This document shows, in pieces, positions 60,674-64,000 of a DNA stretch of 64,000 nt (positions within the stretch are counted from its first letter, which is position 1; each line of letters begins with the position of its first letter). A program made the translations under genes and the position numbers. This DNA comes from Gemmatimonadaceae bacterium (lineage in GTDB: Bacteria > Gemmatimonadota > Gemmatimonadetes > Gemmatimonadales > Gemmatimonadaceae): positions 1-64,000 of the forward strand of contig JABAQJ010000006.1 of the NCBI GenBank assembly GCA_019186945.1. The letters run 5' to 3'. Below the pieces are notes generated by a model. That model saw only the letters and a list, made by a program, of their open reading frames with translations, did not search any database and had not been told where the DNA came from.

Positions 60674-62073
60674 TCGTATCTCAGACAGACCACGGGATCC
60701 TGCCGCGCGGCGCGGTAGGCAGGCACGATGCCGAACAGGAGTCCTACCGAAAACGATACGCCAAACGCGACGAAGACAGAGATCGCCGAGACGAGCGTGC
60801 GGATCCCGGCGATCCGCTCGATGCCGAAGCTCAGTCCGCCGCCTAACAGAATGCCCGCCACCCCGCCGGCTACACTGATCAGTACCGCCTCGCTCAGGAA
60901 TTGGGCAAGGATGTCCTTGCGTGTCGCTCCCATCGCGCGCCGGACGCCGATTTCCTTGATTCGCTCCAGGACGGACGCAAGCATGATGTTCATGATGCCG
61001 ATCCCGCCGACGATGAGCGAGATCGAGGCGATTGCCCCGAGTACGATGTTGAAGATCGTCTTGGTGCGCTGCTCCTGTTTCAGCAGCAACTCCGGCACGG
61101 TGATCTCGAAGTCGATCACGTTGTTGTGTCGCCGGGCGAGCATCCGCTGCATGATCTCGGCGACCGGAGGAACGGCGGCGGCATCCTTCACGCGCACGAC
61201 TATCCGGTCCAGTTGGTGGTAGTTGGTGCGCTCGGCGCGTGTTTCCTCGTCCGTCGCCGCGCTCGCGTCGTTGTTGTTGCTGTTCTGCGCCCGAGCTGCC
61301 TGCTCGATGTCGCGCGTCGTCAGTTGCGCACGATTGCGAAAGCGCCCCAGCATCGTGTGCAGCGGCACGAACACGTCCATGTTCGGATCGCGCACGCCAA
61401 GGCGCTCGGATGTCTCCTTGCTGACCGTGCGGTCGTCGAGTACACCGACCACGGTGAGCCAGGTGTCTCCCGCCTTGATGGGTTTCCCGATCGGATCTTC
61501 GGTGGTGAAGAAGCGGGTGCGGACGCCATGGCCGACGATCGCCACGGGTCGTCCGTATTCGACCTGGGTTGCGTTGAACCAGTCACCGCTGGCGAGCGTC
61601 AGATTCAGGAGCCGGAAGTACGTCGTGTCCACGCCTACGACCTTTCCCGTCCGCCGCCGGCCCTCCCGCGTGACCGACGTCTGCAGCACCACCTCCGAAC
61701 TTGTCGTTTCGACCTCGGAGATCACGCTCCGGATCGCATCGGCGTCGTAGAAGGTGAGTCCCGGAGAGTACTTCTTCGGCTCCTTCATGCCCGTCTCGTC
61801 CTTCGCCTGCTCTTCCTTCTGCTCGACGAGCGGCGTGACGATCACGTTGTTCGATCCCAGCAGGCGCATCTGCTCCAGGATCTCCTGCTCGGCGCCCTTG
61901 CCGATCGCCAGCATGGCGATCACGGATGCAACACCGAACAGGATGCCGAGCGAGGTAAGGGACGCCCGCAGCTTGTTGTGGCCGACGGCGACTAGCGCAA
62001 TCCGCATGCTGAAGGCGACGTGCGCGATAAACTGCCCGCGCAGGTACGCGAGCCGCTCCCGTACTGAGGACAT
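60670..62073 (-). CDS. MacB-like ABC transporter permease (FtsX domain), without ATPase domain
   Basis: A 467-residue inner-membrane permease. It has an N-terminal transmembrane helix (LGILFGVASVIAMLAIG), a large periplasmic domain of MacB_PCD type (about 60-320) and three C-terminal helices forming the FtsX core: IVLGAIASISLIVGGIGIMN, RMGATRKDILAQFL-type coupling helix (RRAMGATRKDIL) and the final VGLLFGIVPAYRAARQDP. E. coli MacB has an N-terminal ATPase; here it is missing and no separate ATPase gene lies in the operon. ATG at 62073 is three bases after the adaptor stop. Confidence 0.9.
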   Translation of the reverse strand: MSSVRERLAYLRGQFIAHVAFSMRIALVAVGHNKLRASLTSLGILFGVASVIAMLAIGKGAEQEILEQMRLLGSNNVIVTPLVEQKEEQAKDETGMKEPKKYSPGLTFYDADAIRSVISEVETTSSEVVLQTSVTREGRRRTGKVVGVDTTYFRLLNLTLASGDWFNATQVEYGRPVAIVGHGVRTRFFTTEDPIGKPIKAGDTWLTVVGVLDDRTVSKETSERLGVRDPNMDVFVPLHTMLGRFRNRAQLTTRDIEQAARAQNSNNNDASAATDEETRAERTNYHQLDRIVVRVKDAAAVPPVAEIMQRMLARRHNNVIDFEITVPELLLKQEQRTKTIFNIVLGAIASISLIVGGIGIMNIMLASVLERIKEIGVRRAMGATRKDILAQFLSEAVLISVAGGVAGILLGGGLSFGIERIAGIRTLVSAISVFVAFGVSFSVGLLFGIVPAYRAARQDPVVCLRYE

Positions 62074-62076
62074 GGC

Positions 62077-63483
62077 CTAACGGCGGATGGCCGCGCCCGC
62101 GCGACCATCCGCCGCGGCAGGCGACGCCGGCAGGTCTCGCCCGTCGCCCTTGCCGTCGGTCGGCTTCACCGGCACCGATCTCGATCTGGTGGTATCGCCG
62201 GGTCCGGGCTCGGGCTTCCCGCCCGATCCGGGGAGGCGCACGGTCGCGATGCCCTGCTTGTCCGATGGAGACGATAGCAGCACTTCGGCGTTCTCCTCCA
62301 ACCCTCGCACGATCACGACCTCGTTGTCGTTCATCGCACCGGTTTCGACTTCCTGCCTGACGATCCGCGATCCGTTCTTCCTGAACACGAACGGCGTGTC
62401 GCCTTCCGACATTACCGCCTCCAGGGGAATCGAAAGCGCGTTCGGGATCGCATAGGTCTCGATCGCAGAAGACGTCGTCATGCCGGGACGCAACGTGGTG
62501 TCTGGCTGATCGACCAGGATCTTCACCTCGAATACCTTGGCGTCCGCATTCGGCCGCTGCTCTCCCACGTTCGCCACCGAGGTCACCTTCCCGGTCAGCC
62601 GCTTCGTGGGGTCAGAGTCGAGCGTGAGGGAGACGGGATTGCCAACACCCACCTTGCGTACGTCGATCTCATTGATGTACGTGATCGATTCCATCTGTGT
62701 CAGGTCGGGGAGCGTTGCAACGGTCGGATCCCATGGGCTGACCTGCGAACCTGTAGTCTTCTTCCGTCCGTTCCATTCCTTGACATATATGACCATCCCA
62801 CCCGCCGGGGCATGGATGGTGAAACCCTTCATGACGGTCTCGACGATCGAAAGCTTGTTGCGCGAACGGGTGACATCCGCCCCGACTTCGCGCATCTTCG
62901 CCTGGGCCTGCTCCGTCTTCGTCTTGTAGTCCGTCTTGGCTTGCGCCAGCGCACGCTGCGCCTTCTCGTAGTCTATCTCGGCCTGCCGACGCACCGATGG
63001 AGCCTCGTAGATCGCCTGTTCCTTCGCGATCCGTTTCTCCTCCAGCGACAACTCCATCGTCTTCATGTCCTCGCGCGCCTTCGACAGGTTCAACGCCGAG
63101 TCCAGCATTGCCTGTTCGAGTTGCGCTTCGGCTTTCGTGAGCGCCAGCTGAACCTCCGCCAGTTTGGCCGCAATCGTCGAGCGGTCGAGCTCGGCCACCA
63201 CGTCTCCTTCCTTCACGATCGTCCCCTCCGGAACGATCGACGAGATCTTCATCTGGAATGCATCTGCCTGCTGAGCGTTGGGTGGCCCCTGGATCTGGAC
63301 GAACTTCTTCGCCCGAAGCTCACCCGCCGTGGTGACGAGCACCCTGAACTGGCCCTTCCTTGCACGCGTCGTGATCGACGTGCCCTTCTCGTTGCGATCT
63401 CGCGCGAGGAGCCAGGATGCAGGGATGACGACCAATGCGCCTGCGGCGACAATAATCGCCAGTCGCGACCGCGGGAGCGGCAT
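62077..63483 (-). CDS. MacA/HlyD-type periplasmic adaptor protein
   Basis: A 468-residue membrane-fusion protein that bridges permease and TolC. An N-terminal anchor (LAIIVAAGALVVIPASWLLA) is followed by a lipoyl half (KISSIVPEGTIVKEGDVVAELD), a long coiled-coil hairpin at about 105-215 (LAEVQLALTKAEAQLEQAML and on), the second lipoyl half (FTIHAPAGGMVIYV), a beta-barrel domain and a proline- and glycine-rich C-terminal tail (GSGGKPEPGPGDTT). It is the first gene of the exporter operon. The ATG at 63483 is divergent from nadA with about 275 bases between them. Confidence 0.92.
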   Translation of the reverse strand: MPLPRSRLAIIVAAGALVVIPASWLLARDRNEKGTSITTRARKGQFRVLVTTAGELRAKKFVQIQGPPNAQQADAFQMKISSIVPEGTIVKEGDVVAELDRSTIAAKLAEVQLALTKAEAQLEQAMLDSALNLSKAREDMKTMELSLEEKRIAKEQAIYEAPSVRRQAEIDYEKAQRALAQAKTDYKTKTEQAQAKMREVGADVTRSRNKLSIVETVMKGFTIHAPAGGMVIYVKEWNGRKKTTGSQVSPWDPTVATLPDLTQMESITYINEIDVRKVGVGNPVSLTLDSDPTKRLTGKVTSVANVGEQRPNADAKVFEVKILVDQPDTTLRPGMTTSSAIETYAIPNALSIPLEAVMSEGDTPFVFRKNGSRIVRQEVETGAMNDNEVVIVRGLEENAEVLLSSPSDKQGIATVRLPGSGGKPEPGPGDTTRSRSVPVKPTDGKGDGRDLPASPAAADGRAGAAIRR

Positions 63484-63758
63484 GATGTGCGCCTCGGACT
63501 AGGGGGAACGTATTCCAGGAGGCGGAACGCATCGCCGACGCCCACCGAGGCGCCCGACAATGCTGCCGTCCTGACTGGACTCTGACACTTCAACGCACAG
63601 AACGGTTGGCCCCGCCCATTTCTCCGTCAAGGGTTCCTTGCCGGAAGCTGTAGCGGATCGCACTACGCCACTCGCCCGTCACACACGATAGCCGCTCCGT
63701 CGCTCGCGCGCCGCCGACGAGATTAGCGTGAGACCGCGCCCGAACTACATTTCTTAGC

Positions 63759-64000
63759 ATGTCTCACGATGCCCCGGGGACGCCGGAACTCCAGCAGAAG
63801 ATCAAGGATCTCGCCCGCGAGCGAAACGCGGTTATCCTTGCGCACAACTATCAGCGGCCGGAAGTGCAGGAGGTAGCCGATTTCGTCGGTGACTCGCTCG
63901 GCTTGTCTCGCGAAGCGGCGCGTACCGACGCGGACGTGATCGTCTTCTGCGGCGTTCACTTCATGGCTGAGACGGCAAAGATCCTCTCTCCGCAGAAGAC
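63759..64000 (+). CDS. nadA: Quinolinate synthase, 5' part (cut by window end)
   Basis: The first 80 codons of the iron-sulfur enzyme that condenses iminoaspartate with dihydroxyacetone phosphate to quinolinate in NAD synthesis. The peptide begins [20 protein letters not shown] and shows [40 protein letters not shown] and [12 protein letters not shown], all hallmark NadA segments including the first cluster cysteine. The gene runs off the right edge without a frameshift. Its partner nadB is at 47464. ATG at 63759 was chosen because it is the first start in this conserved frame; no strong ribosome site is seen. Confidence 0.93.
   Translation, partial: MSHDAPGTPELQQKIKDLARERNAVILAHNYQRPEVQEVADFVGDSLGLSREAARTDADVIVFCGVHFMAETAKILSPQK

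Noticed and set aside
16532-62081. Integron attC sites, because GTTAGGC and GCCTAAC match the R-box consensus
   Set aside because: The copies are scattered inside long conserved genes on both strands, without paired L boxes at attC spacing, gene cassettes or an integrase.

Overview
The window is GC-rich bacterial DNA with long, tightly packed genes. SusC/RagA and SusD/RagB outer-membrane proteins, typical of Bacteroidota, occur here in a GC-rich genome beside S9 peptidases, PIG-L deacetylases, DUF1080 proteins and a large cyclase-ATPase. That mix suggests Gemmatimonadota, probably Gemmatimonadaceae. This is inferred from gene content; there is no rRNA to confirm it. I found no tRNA, rRNA, CRISPR array, prophage or complete insertion sequence.

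Layout. 0-13 kb: amidohydrolase, a degenerate histidine-kinase-like protein convergent with a FliA-type sigma factor, radical SAM protein, DUF2891 protein, small FlgM-like protein, AlkA-type glycosylase, TIGR01777 epimerase coupled to a dicarboxylate symporter, and a three-gene CDGSH/epimerase/DHDPS-like operon. 13-18 kb: a GGGGTCAGACTC repeat array, a beta-barrel protein, a membrane-anchored HEFAH metalloprotease and an MscS channel. 18-28.4 kb: a peptide-use locus (SusC, SusD, Tat/lipoprotein cupredoxin, two S9 peptidases) with strong hairpins after susC and susD. 28.6-39 kb: msrPQ, an RlmL-like methyltransferase, sucA, PIG-L, NDH-2-like and DUF1080 genes. 39.0-39.6 kb: a repeat island holding the C-terminal relic of a second SusD. 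39.6-45.5 kb (minus strand): a BMP-type nucleoside ABC importer with an MFS gene. 45.6-50 kb: cyclophilin, Ycf48-like protein, nadB and a TPR protein.

The most striking region is 50.1-58.4 kb. Four large genes lie head-to-tail with gaps or overlaps of a few bases to 33 bases: a zinc-ribbon/class III cyclase/AAA/TPR regulator, an encapsulin-like (HK97-fold) shell protein, a DUF3237 protein with an extra N-terminal domain, and a 985-residue fusion of an FAD amine-oxidase/desaturase-type enzyme to a trans-polyprenyl diphosphate synthase. I read this as a candidate encapsulin nanocompartment for isoprenoid chemistry under a signalling ATPase. It is followed by a small helical-repeat protein and a MacA/permease/TolC export operon without its ATPase. 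The window ends inside nadA.

A word-level oddity runs through the whole window: GTTAGGC/GCCTAAC accounts for many of the otherwise rare TTAG tetramers, in several reading frames.
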